The notes beneath the pieces are model-generated. The model saw only the letters and a program-made list of their open reading frames with translations, was not told the origin of the DNA and did not search any database. Shown piece after piece: positions 55,252 through 64,000 of a stretch of DNA of 64,000 bases. The translations under genes and the position numbers were made by a program. The DNA is from Azorinus chamasolen (Eukaryota > Mollusca > Bivalvia > Cardiida > Solecurtidae). Each line of letters begins with the position of its first letter. The stretch's first letter is position 1. Location of the stretch: the NCBI GenBank assembly GCA_963576725.1, contig OY755241.1, forward strand, positions 55,118,484 through 55,182,483, read 5' to 3'.

Positions 55252-55483
55252 TTAACCCTCCTTCACGCATTTGCAAATAGCGAAGACCCAGATCAGACAG
55301 CTCCTATAGGAGTCATTTGATTAGGGCCTGCTCTGTTTGCTAATGGAATTTGATAGATCTATTTCTTTACTTTCTAAACAGGCTACATGCTACAATGTTC
55401 CACCTTTCTCATTCCTTTATAACTATTTTGTCCATGAATATCCAGTAAGCATTGAAATTTGGAATGAACTTAAAAAGGGTTAA
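55252..55483 (-). mobile_element. TTAA miniature element, first of an abutting pair
   Basis: TTAACCCTCCTTCACGCATT to TTAAAAAGGGTTAA, hairpin around GCTCCTATAGGAGT. Its right TTAA is also the left TTAA of the next element. Confidence 0.8.
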
Positions 55484-55725
55484 CCCTTTCCCTGTTCTAT
55501 GTTTATTACACATTTCAATGCCTGCTGAATATTCAAGAACAAAACAGTTATAATGCAACATGGAAGGTGGAACATTGTAGCTGTTTTACAAAGTAAAGAA
55601 ACATATCTTTCAAATTCCATTAGCAAACAGAGCAGACCCTGATCAGATGGCTCCTCTAGGAGCCATCTGATCTGGATCTACTCTGCAAATGCGTGAAAAC
55701 ACGTTTATATGAGGGAAAGGGTTAA
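55480..55725 (+). mobile_element. TTAA miniature element, second of an abutting pair
   Basis: TTAACCCTTTCCCTGTTC to GAGGGAAAGGGTTAA, hairpin GCAAACAGAGCAGACCCTGA with GATCTGGATCTACTCTGC around GCTCCTCTAGGAGC. Confidence 0.9.
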
Positions 55726-56816
55726 GATACAACTGACAGTCTAAGGGTGCAGTTGAGAGCTGATAACTAGATTGGAGACCACCTATTGGTAAATTCTATA
55801 CTAATAGTCAATTATTTATTAATCCTTTACTCCATGAATATTCATGTTAGAAATGATGATACATGATATCATGAATATTCATTAGATTTAATTTTTAATA
55901 TGGCACAATGACATAACCACAAGAATTTATTCCCAAAGCAGAAACTTTAAAATCCGAGTTATATCATTCAATATACAAACAGAGAAGACCCTCATTAGAC
56001 AGCTCCTGCAGGAGTCATATGACCAGGGTCTACTCTGTTTTCTAGGAGCTTTCTGCATGACTTTCCTTTCACCCTGCATTAAGCAGCCACCTGCCTACAA
56101 AGACATAAATTCCTCCTTCCTAAAATTTAGTAGTATTGAGTTTTTACTGCATATCCATCCATCTTACGGATTCAAACAGTACCAGTTAACTTTGATTGTT
56201 ATAGAAACAAGCTCTTTACTCCATGAATATTTATATAAGAACTAATGACATTATGAATATTAATTAGAGTAATTGTTATAATTACACTTGGACAAAGGAA
56301 CTATTATCTATATCATACCAAAAGCAAACAGAGCAGACCCTGATCAGACGGCTCCTACAGGAGCCATCTGATCTTGGTCTACTCTGTTTGCAAAGGCGTA
56401 GAAAGGCATATCTATGGAGTAAAGAGTTAAAGAGCTTCCTGCATTACTTTCATCATGCATTAACTCTTTGCACGTAATTTTTCGTCTGCATCAATTGTCG
56501 TCTGCTTCAATTCTTAAAATAAACTTTCTTTCTTTTCTTTGCAAAAATATGGTCAAGATGACAAACAGTTTGGATCCTGATGAGACGCCGCATTATGCGG
56601 CGTCTCATCTGGATCCAAACTGTTTGCATGGGTAATCACAGTTTCGCCGCTAGCGTGCAACAATGTGCTCTTATAGACCCCATCCTTATTCATTATATGG
56701 AAATGAATGATGTTTCAGGGCCCATCGACACTTATGGTCATTTAGAGCCGAATCATTATTTGGGTCATTACAGGCAGGCTTTACTGTAATCAATAGTAAA
56801 CATGTATTTATGTTAC

Positions 56817-56863
56817 CTTTTCCTGTTTTTCCTTTTGCCAACCTTCAATCCCTGCTGCATATC
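56817..56863 (-). CDS. DUF4602/C1orf131-like protein, short exon
   Basis: Minus strand, acceptor ATCTTTACAG, donor AAAAG|GTAACA. Forty-seven bases in phase 0, out phase 2: DMQQGLKVGKRKNRK. It is basic, like the rest of the protein, and continues the helix begun in the previous exon. The phases match both neighbours, which is the main support for such a small exon. Confidence 0.6.
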
Positions 56864-58576
56864 CTGTAAAGATAGAATGAAATGTATCAGTATTTTGCCA
56901 ATTACATTTGTACCTCATAGGCTACTTTTAGACCAATTGCCTCACAGGCTATTTTTAGACCCAATCTCATTGAATAAATCTACTGAAAAGGAGCAGAAAG
57001 GATAATTTTGAATTATATAATTATGAAACCATTGTAATCCACTGGAGTAAACGCTCTATTTATCACAATGGTTTCAAAATGTGACTTTTACAGAGGTATC
57101 AAAAGGTGTACATATAAGGGAATGAATTAACCTTTTACGCGTACACTTCTAGCTGTTGTCTGTAAATATTGTCATCTGCTTCAAGTACATTTTTCTTCAA
57201 TTTATTTTCAAAATACAGCATCATGATGACCAACAATTTGAAGAGATGCTTTTTAAAAGTGGTCACAGCATAGGGTCTGGTGGAGAAATAAAGGAGTTAT
57301 TCTTGAAAATGTTTTAATTTATGCATCTTATCTGGACCTCTGATAAACTTTTGTCCCTGGTAATCAGACTAATAGAAAGACAAGATGAGTTTTTGTCCCT
57401 TACACTCAGACTGATAGACAAATAAATACGCTTTGTCTGGGCAGACAGATAGACAGGCTGATAAACAGACAGACAATCTTTTGTCTCTGGTAGTCACACT
57501 GATAGACAGACAGACAAACAAGTACACTACAATAAAAACCCTATGTTGAAGGGAGTTAACCCTTTACTTCATGAATATAAAAAGATATGAATGTATATTT
57601 ATTACATTAAATTTGACAATGGCATAATGTACAGGGCAATGTTTTACCATAGCACAAATTGTAGACTCGGATGATCCGATCTATATCATTTCCTACAGCA
57701 GCCACCTTTATCAGGGTCTACTGAGTTTGCAAAGGTGTATTTGTGCATGTCTACCAGAAAATAGTTAACTCTTTTAAGAAATGAATGACGTGCTCTTGGT
57801 GTTCATGAGGTTATGCAACGCATAGCTTTGAAAGCAAAGTTAGTGAAGCCCGAAGGGCTTCACGTGAATCTTTGCTCGTAAAGCTATGCGTTGCATAACC
57901 TATGAACACCGGGAGCACGTCATTTATTTCTTATATTTATATTCCATTGTATTTCTTATATTTCAACGGATTTTTTTTAAATGAACGTTCATGGGAAAAT
58001 GCAACTTTCTTTTTAGAATAAGGTTATATAAGGACGTTGCAGGGCGAATGTAAATATTACTCCATAAATGCACCTTTCTATGTCTTGGCAAAAAGGGTAG
58101 ACAAATCAGACGGCTCCTGTAGGAGCCGTCTGATCAGGGTCTGCTATGTTTGCTTCTGATATAATACAGATGTCATTCTACATTTTCTGCTTTGGCAAAA
58201 ACTTAAGTGCTCATTAGCCATTAGTGAATCTAATATTCACAGTGTCATTATTTTATATATAAATATTTATGGTATGATAAGGTTTTCGGAGTGTTTTAAC
58301 CCTTTATTCCATAAATACATTTTTCTATCCCTTTGCAAACAGAGAAGACCCAGTTCAGACGGCTTCTGTAGGAGTCGTCTGATCAGGGTCTGCTCTATTT
58401 ACTTATGAACTAATAAAAATATATGATTCTGGTTTCTGCCATGACCAAAAATTTATGTGTTTATTTACCGTTATAGATATGAATCTAATTAATATTCATG
58501 ATGTCATTATTCTTTCTATGAATATTCAAGGAGTAAAGGGTTAAGCACAAACAAACAGCCAAGAGTTATTACTAAC
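56864..58576 (-). other. Intron of the DUF4602-like gene
   Basis: Contains an ATTTGCTCC-type relic (about 56930-57130), a repeat with ATAGGGTTTGG...GAGAAATAAAGGAG (57262-57315, also at 62371-62467 and 63690-63770), a ~60-bp repeat rich in GATAGACAGACAGAC (57360-57535), a long fold-back (57775-57933), and TTAA-type elements at about 57555-57765, 58045-58300 and 58297-58544. The last ends 32 bp from the exon. Confidence 0.6.
57775..57933. repeat. Long fold-back hairpin (AAATGAATGACGTGCTC)
   Basis: TAAGAAATGAATGACGTGCTC at the left pairs with GAGCACGTCATTTATTTCTTA at the right, and the inner arms share GTTATGCAACGCATAGCTTT and its complement around CCGAAGGG. About 75 bases per arm. No coding frame. 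Confidence 0.85.
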
Positions 58577-58663
58577 CTGCTCTCTCTTCTGGGTCTCTGT
58601 CATCATTTCCTCTTTTCTTTTCTCAAGTAGCTCTTTATAGTTTATGTAGGCTTTCTTCTTGGG
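58577..58663 (-). CDS. DUF4602/C1orf131-like protein, conserved-core exon
   Basis: Minus strand, acceptor AACTCTTACAG, donor CAG|GTTAGT, 29 codons in phase 0. It reads PKKKAYINYKELLEKRKEEM then MTETQKREQ. With the previous exon it forms LGAKPKKKAYINYKELLE. A basic KPPKK-like motif followed by Y-x-NYK is, as I recall, the hallmark of the DUF4602 family, whose human member C1orf131 is a nucleolar protein found with the small-subunit processome. Role in ribosome assembly is therefore likely but rests on family recall. Confidence 0.65.
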
Positions 58664-58761
58664 CTGTAAGAGTTAAACATCATGAAATATAATTTAATTA
58701 AAGAACTTCAGTGAGCAAACTCACATACCCTACATTGCCAAATTGTCAGAGGAAAAATAGA

Positions 58762-58900
58762 GAATAATAGGTTAGTGCCGTAGATGGGACGCCTTTATCC
58801 GACGAGGGGAGAAAACGTTGAGGCGAGGCTTGCCGAGCCTCAACTGTTTTCTCTCCGAGTCGGATAAAGGCGTCCCATCTACGGCACTAACCTATTATTC
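58762..58900. repeat. Fold-back element, GGTTAGTGCCGTAGATGGGA arms
   Basis: GAATAATAGGTTAGTGCCG at the left pairs exactly with CGGCACTAACCTATTATTC at the right. The inner arms pair through GCGTCCCATC and GGAGAAAAC, with the loop near GAGGCTTGCCGAGCC. GC-richer than its surroundings. Confidence 0.85.
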
Positions 58901-59434
58901 GATTTATCCAGTCAATATAGTTAAATGTCTTTTTTATAGACTCATAACACTCTTGAAATAATTTACATTGAAAATGCAGTTTTTCGATCAACGGATTCCT
59001 CCCTTTTCACTTCCATTTAGACGTAAATAGATCTAATGAGCTACCACAGAGGAATATAGTTTCGATACTTGCATTACTAGAAGGGAAACGTGGTTGAATT
59101 TGAAAAATAAGATGATTTGAATCGAGGGTCGATAAGTTATTTCGAACAGACATGATTATATTCTTTGGTCAAATTCGAGTTATGTAGTCTCGGTTTCTAT
59201 TTTTAGATAGATCTAACGTCACTCATAAATCGATGGAACTGAACAGGCTATATTTAGGTTTATGACTATCACCGCCCCTGTAAAAGTTTATCAATCAAAA
59301 TATCATGAGAGTGAAAAGAAAACATTTACTATTTATCTGTCAATCTTTGCTTCCAGATTTGATTTTATCAAAAACGGGTTTTGCCAGCGGTGGATTAAAT
59401 TAATAAAACTGATAAATCAACGACATTTTGTTGT

Positions 59435-59529
59435 GGCCTCAGTGGCGTAATCGGTAAAGGCGACGTCTCTAGAGTGATTAGAATTAGTTTTTGTAGGATC
59501 AGGCGCGGGTTCGAATCCAGCTGTAGCCA
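59435..59529 (+). repeat. tRNA-like sequence, probably a SINE head or tRNA pseudogene
   Basis: It has an A-box-like AGTGGCGTAATCGG and a perfect B-box GGTTCGAATCC. The ends GGCCTCA and TGTAGCC pair at five of seven positions; the T stem has one mismatch. The stretch between (about 95 bases in total) is too long for a normal tRNA without an intron or long variable arm, and an anticodon cannot be assigned. T-rich sequence follows, as after pol III genes. Confidence 0.5.
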
Positions 59530-60959
59530 ATTATTTTTATTTTTTCTCATTTGAATAATTTCTTTTGGTGACCAAATAGATCTGTTAGATCTATTCCATC
59601 AACATGTTTATGCATATTTACAGAAAACTAAAATAGTTCCATGGTTATAGAATCATTACGCCTATCTACTAACCTAATAAACCTTCTACTACCGGAAGTA
59701 ACCTAATAAACCTAAGTTTATTTGCACCCCCTTTATTATGCCACTAGAGAAGCCTGGTGACTGGATAAAAGTGGTTATTGATTCATGACAATTGCTAATG
59801 GAAGTTTTGGCCATGGCAGAAACTGTAGAATAATATCTTCATTATGTCATAAGTAAACAGAGCAGACACTGGTCAGATGGTTCCTACAGGACTACTCTGT
59901 ATGCAAAGGTGTAGAAAGGCTTATTTTATGGAGTAAAGGTTTAATATTGACTCACTATAAGAGTAAGACTGAACATTAACCTCGGCTAGACATAAAATTT
60001 TGATAACATATGTAAACAGTTTGGATCAAAATAACACACAAGATATTAGGATCCCTACTGCCTGACACTCTGATAGTATTAACCCATCACCTCATACGCT
60101 ATTTTTAGATCCATCCTCTTTGAATAATTCTACTGAAAAGGAGAATTTACAAGAGAAAAAGGAATTTTTTTAGAATTGTGTATGTAGTTTTCAAACCATT
60201 GTGATAAATAAAAATTTGCTCCTTTGGAGCAAAGTGTCTATTTATCACAATGGTTTCAAAAAGTGAATTTTACAGAAGTGTAGAAAGGCGTATATATGGA
60301 GGAATGGGTTAAGAAAGAGAAATTAAGAATAAATTAGCTTTGAGAGATGCAAAATTTCTTACTGTGCAAAGACTTCACTCATTCCTTCATATAAACACCT
60401 TTTCACAGCTTTGCAAACAGAGTAGACCCAGATCATATGGCTCCTGTAGGAGCCATCTGATCAGGGTCTGCTCTGTTTGCATATGAAATTGTAATAGATC
60501 TGACTCTACTGTTTTCTTGAAATACCACAAAGTCCTGTGCACATATGCTGTTATAAAACTTCAGTTAAAAAAAATGTTCATGTTATCATTTCTTACATGA
60601 ATATCTAACAAGAAAAGGGTTAAGCCATTCCCTCATATTGACGCCTTTTGACGCCTCTGTAAAATTCACTATCTGAAACCATTGTGATAAATAGAGCATT
60701 TGCTCCTACTGAGCAAATGCTTTTTTATCACAATGGTTTCAAAACTACATTATTCTAAAATTAGCCTTTCTCTAATGACTGCTTCTTTTCTGTAGATTTA
60801 TTCAAAGAGGTTGGATCTAAAAATAGCCCACGAGATAATTGGTTAAGAATGTTGCCCTTCAATCAATGAGAATCTAATACAAACAGCTTAGATCCAATCG
60901 AGACACACAGTCAATGGCAATCTCATCATGCTCTAAACTCCTTCATTGAATAATCTAAC

Positions 60960-61118
60960 CTTTGCTCCTAGCCTGAGAAGCAGGTCTGTTGTGGCCTTTT
61001 CTTTCTCATCACCATGGAAACCAGCAAGTCCAAACTTTCGAACCTCAAACCTTGCCTGTTTTATGTCAAAGTCTTGAATAGCCTCAGCATTCTGCCTTGC
61101 TGTTGGTCTGTGCTTCTC
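60960..61118 (-). CDS. DUF4602/C1orf131-like protein, exon 2 in view
   Basis: Minus strand, acceptor TTTCTTTCCTAG, donor AAAG|GTTAGA, 53 codons in phase 0. It reads EKHRPTARQNAEAIQDFDIK, ARFEVRKFGLAGFHGDEKEK and TTDLLLRLGAK. The EVRKFGLAGF segment followed by LGAK and the next exon's PKKK matches my memory of the conserved DUF4602 block. Predicted helical and charged, no signal peptide or membrane segment, fitting a nucleolar protein. Confidence 0.7.
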
Positions 61119-62370
61119 CTAGGAAAGAAATCATGGAAATAATTCACAAGCCTGCACATTTAACCCTTCCCTTCATAGATACGCCTTTCTACGCCTCTGT
61201 AATAGTCACTTCCTGAAACCATTGTGATAAATAGAGCATAGCCTATGGAGGAAAGGGTTAACCCTTTCCCTAATATAAAAATATATAAATTGAGATAACC
61301 ATAACTAAACAATTAACCCTTTCCCTCATATTGACACCTTTTGGCGCCTTGGTAAAAGTCATTTTTTGAAACAATATTGTGATAAATAGAGCATTTGCTC
61401 CATATGAGCAAATGCTCTGTTTATCACAATGGTTTCAAAACTGCACAATTGTAATGCTTTTCTTATCTCTAGTAAATGCTCCTTTTCTGTAGATTTATTC
61501 AGCGGTTGTGTCTAAAAATAGTCTATGAGGGATTGGGTTAGAATGATTTTATTTTTATATCTAATTGCCACACATGTGCTGTTATAACAAATTAATATTC
61601 ACGTCATCATTACTTCTTACATACAAACTCATGGAGTAAAGGGTTAAAAATGCATAAAAATTGAAATAAATAATGCGTTTATATGCTGAAAGGAAGTATA
61701 GCACAACAAAACCATTGAATAAATGCTAAGGCAACAAAACTTTCATGTATTTAACTCATTCCCTCCTAGATTATTTTTAGACGCAAACTCTTTGAATTAA
61801 TCTACCAAAAAGGAGCATTAACTAGAAAAGGAAAACAATAGAATTGTGTAGTTTTGAAACCATTCACTACATTGTGATAAATAGAGCATTTGCTCCTATG
61901 GAGCAAATGTTCTATTTATCACAATGGTTTCTAAATGTAACTTTTACAGAGACGCCAATATGCGTCACTAGGAAGACATGTGGATAACCCTGATATTATT
62001 TGACGATATACTAGTATTAGTATATATTTGGGTTGTGTTTTAGATTTCTAACTGTTCAGATTAGACTGATAACATTTTGTTGTACAAATACTTATAAGTA
62101 TTGACAGTTTATTTTGTATCACAGGGGCATTTTTCAATAAATATTCAAATTGACAATCTTCATAAGAACAACTGCACATAACCATTGGTCCATTGCCGTA
62201 TTTTAAGTGTTTAAAGAGACTCTATAAATACTAATCAGCGGAATTTTATTAAGAATATTGCAGGCCATTGCAGAGACGGAAGAATCAGAAATATACTATT
62301 CTATAACATAGGTCCAGATATAGACCAGATAAGTTGCGTACATTTAAATATTTTCAAGAATAACTCCTTT

Positions 62371-62467
62371 ATTTCTCTACCAAACCCTATATTGTGACCA
62401 CTCTTTAGAATCGTCTCTTCAAGACGATTCTAAAGAGTGATCACAATATAGGGTTTGGGGGAGAAAT
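62371..62467. repeat. Hairpin repeat CACAATATAGGGTTTGG
   Basis: ATTTCTCTACCAAACCCTA pairs with TAGGGTTTGGGGGAGAAAT around TCTTCAAGA. The right half recurs at 57262-57315 and 63695-63770 with GAGAAATAAAGGAGTTATTC after it. Confidence 0.8.
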
Positions 62468-62603
62468 GACGATTTTAGGATTTGTGTACGCACCTTTATC
62501 TGTAGCTCTGCCATAAGCAAATAGTAGACCCCTACAGGAGCTGTCTGATTAGGGTCTACTCTGTTTGTCAATGGGTAGAAATGTCCTTATATCAGGTAAA
62601 GGG

Positions 62604-62851
62604 TTAACCCTTTACTCAATAAATATGCTTTTTTATGCCTTTGCAAACAGAGTAGACCCAGATCCGATGGCTCCTATAGGAGCCGTCTGATCAAGGTGTG
62701 CTCTGTTTTCTAATGGAATTTGAAAGATCTGTTTCATTACTTTCTAAAATGACTACAATGTTCTACCTTCCATATTTCATTATTATATAATTATTTTCAC
62801 CATGAATATTCAGTAGGTATTGAAATAAACATAGAAAAGGGAAAGGGTTAA
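62604..62851 (-). mobile_element. TTAA miniature element in a three-copy row
   Basis: TTAACCCTTTACTCAATAAA to AAAGGGAAAGGGTTAA. Its left TTAA is shared with the end of a preceding copy (CAGGTAAAGGGTTAA). Hairpin around GCTCCTATAGGAGC. Confidence 0.85.
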
Positions 62852-63101
62852 TTAATCCTTTCCCTCATCTAAACGCCTTTTCACACATTTGCAAACAGAG
62901 AAGATCCAGATCAGACGGCTCCCATAGGAGCCGTTTGATCAGGATCTGCTCTGTTTGCTAATGGAATTTGAAAGATTTGTTTCTCTATTTTCTAAAATGA
63001 CTACAATGTTCCAACTTCCATATTTCATTATAACTATTTTGTCCATAAATATTCAGTATATATCGAAATTTAGAATAAACACAGAACAGGGAAAGGATTA
63101 A
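62852..63101 (-). mobile_element. TTAA miniature element directly after the previous one
   Basis: TTAATCCTTTCCCTCATCTA to CAGGGAAAGGATTAA. Both ends carry the same change (CCC to TCC), so the ends vary together. Hairpin around GCTCCCATAGGAGC. Confidence 0.85.
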
Positions 63102-63136
63102 GTTTGAAGAAGGGTTAAGACTTCAGATGATCATAC

Positions 63137-63585
63137 CTCAGGTTTTCTATGCCTGTGTGAACTGAACACAATTACTTCTGGTTCCCTGTTTACCAACTTT
63201 GTGGTATCTGTCTTTAACACACTGATATCACTGGTTCCCTGTCTCTGTAAGTCACTTTTGAATTGTTTGAGTCCTAACTCTCCATAAATACTGTCCACAT
63301 GCTTCTTAGGTCCTGTTAACATCGATTTCTTCACTTCAGGCACACTTTCTTCCTGTTCAAGTTTAGTTGTGTTTTTTTTCTTCTTCCTTTTCTTCTTCTT
63401 TTGCTCATTTTCAAAGATATCTCCAGTACTCTGTGCTTTGTTCACAACATCATTATTATCAGCATTTGATGTATTAATTTTATCTCCATCATTAGCAATT
63501 TCATTTGTTTGTGAAATACGTTTTTCATTTGGTTTTCTCTTTTTCTTCTTTCTTGATTTGAATCTGGTTTCAAGCATGTTGTCTC
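63137..63585 (-). CDS. DUF4602/C1orf131-like protein, N-terminal exon
   Basis: Minus strand. From an ATG at 63577 (MLETRFKSRKKKKRK) it runs 147 codons to the donor CCTGAG|GTATGA in phase 0. It is rich in lysine (KKKKRKKKKN) and acidic/asparagine stretches, typical of nucleolar proteins, and ends SSHRHRKPE. Just upstream is AACAG at 63590-63586, a possible acceptor, so the true start may be in an exon beyond 63586 and the ATG internal. Its only clear family link is through the following exons. Confidence 0.6.
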
Positions 63586-64000
63586 CTGTTCAATAGAATA
63601 CAAAACTTACACAGAGCGGTACAGATAAATGTGTGTACTCAGATACAAAAATTACCATTTCTCCAACCAAACTATGACAGTTATATGTTGTGACCTCTTC
63701 GAGACGATTCTAAACATTGATCACAACACAGGGTTTGGTGGAGAAAAAAAGGAGCTATTCTTGAAAATGTTTTAATTTACGCCTCTTATCTGGAGCTCTA
63801 TTGACATAACCCTATTCAGTATTCTCCATGAATAATCATAAAACATGACATCATGAATAATAATTTTTGGCAAATAAAACCAAAAATGTTGGCCATTGCA
63901 GAAACTGTAGAATCTGAGAGCCATCTGGCCAGGGGTTGCTCTGTTTGTTCATAGAAATATATAGGTCATATTCCAAAGGTTCTGTCAAAGCCGTACAATC
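63586..64000. other. Right edge, repeats only
   Basis: Holds the repeat GGGTTTGGTGGAGAAAAAAAGG (to about 63770) and part of a TTAA-type element (GAATAATCATAAAACATGAC, GCAGAAACTGTAGAATC) running off the edge. If the DUF4602-like gene has a further upstream exon it is not visible. Confidence 0.45.

Larger units (their letters stand above)
54888..56816 (-). other. Intron of the DUF4602-like gene with TTAA elements
   Basis: Elements at about 55050-55250 (ATGAATATTCAAG type), 55252-55483 and 55480-55725 (which share one TTAA), about 55820-56050, about 56218-56430, and a D-type hairpin at 56562-56628 inside a copy from about 56460 to 56660. Another end (GGCTTTACTGTAA) lies about 28 bp from the next exon. 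No gene is seen. Confidence 0.6.
58664..60959 (-). other. Intron of the DUF4602-like gene with a tRNA-like repeat
   Basis: Contains a fold-back (58762-58900), a tRNA-like sequence (59435-59529), and TTAA elements at about 59770-59945, 60080-60313, about 60370-60625 and about 60623-60846. The sequence 58920-59420 between the fold-back and the tRNA-like repeat is AT-rich and unremarkable. Confidence 0.6.
61119..63136 (-). other. Intron of the DUF4602-like gene with serial TTAA elements
   Basis: Elements: about 61160-61262 (short), 61318-61543, about 61550-61645, about 61750-61990, about 62500-62607, 62604-62851 and 62852-63101; hairpin repeat 62371-62467. A further TTAA end (63115-63118) lies 18 bp from the exon. 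No other gene is seen. Confidence 0.6.

Overview
The window is eukaryotic DNA, AT-rich, with intron-split genes, long introns and very dense short repeats. The genes (a von Willebrand A plus chitin-binding matrix protein, a Golgi-type carbohydrate sulfotransferase, a secreted EF-hand protein) and the repeat types (tandem units built on GGGCCATAACTC, a CTCACCTGAGCTGAA repeat, palindromic miniature transposons) suggest a mollusc, most likely a bivalve. This is inferred from reading only; no database was searched.

Layout. (1) 357-26260, plus strand: ten exons of a large secreted protein with a vWA domain and four CBM14 (peritrophin-type) chitin-binding domains, resembling the shell-matrix proteins Pif and BMSP; its 5' end lies off the left edge. 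Its 11-kb first visible intron holds an 8.27-kb inverted-repeat element (2899-11169). That element's arms are oppositely oriented arrays of a ~69-bp satellite, and its interior carries a possible zinc-finger exon. (2) 28706-34751, plus: a nearly intact LINE retrotransposon of the CR1/L2 type (ORF1 with coiled coil and SGNH esterase; ORF2 with endonuclease and reverse transcriptase, one frameshift). (3) 37866-39131, plus: an uninterrupted carbohydrate sulfotransferase gene. (4) 43798-47990, minus: a four-exon gene assembled here by splice phase, encoding a 127-residue secreted protein with four EF-hand loops. (5) 51654-54720: a 1.53-kb direct duplication. (6) 54665-63585, minus: five exons of a lysine-rich DUF4602/C1orf131-like protein, whose last residues and stop codon are supplied by a transposon end.

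The space between exons is filled with miniature inverted-repeat elements of 200-260 bp. Most have TTAA target sites and ends such as TTAACCCTTTCCCT, which is piggyBac-like; others have TA sites and CAGT ends, which is Tc1/mariner/pogo-like. Each carries a central near-perfect hairpin, and many of these hairpins are clearly related although the outer ends differ. Element ends repeatedly lie 18-32 bp from exon borders.

The chitin-binding matrix protein, the sulfotransferase and the secreted calcium-binding protein could all act in a secreted or calcified matrix, but this link is inference. The strongest candidates for something undescribed are the inverted-satellite element and the shared hairpin core that recurs inside otherwise different miniature elements.
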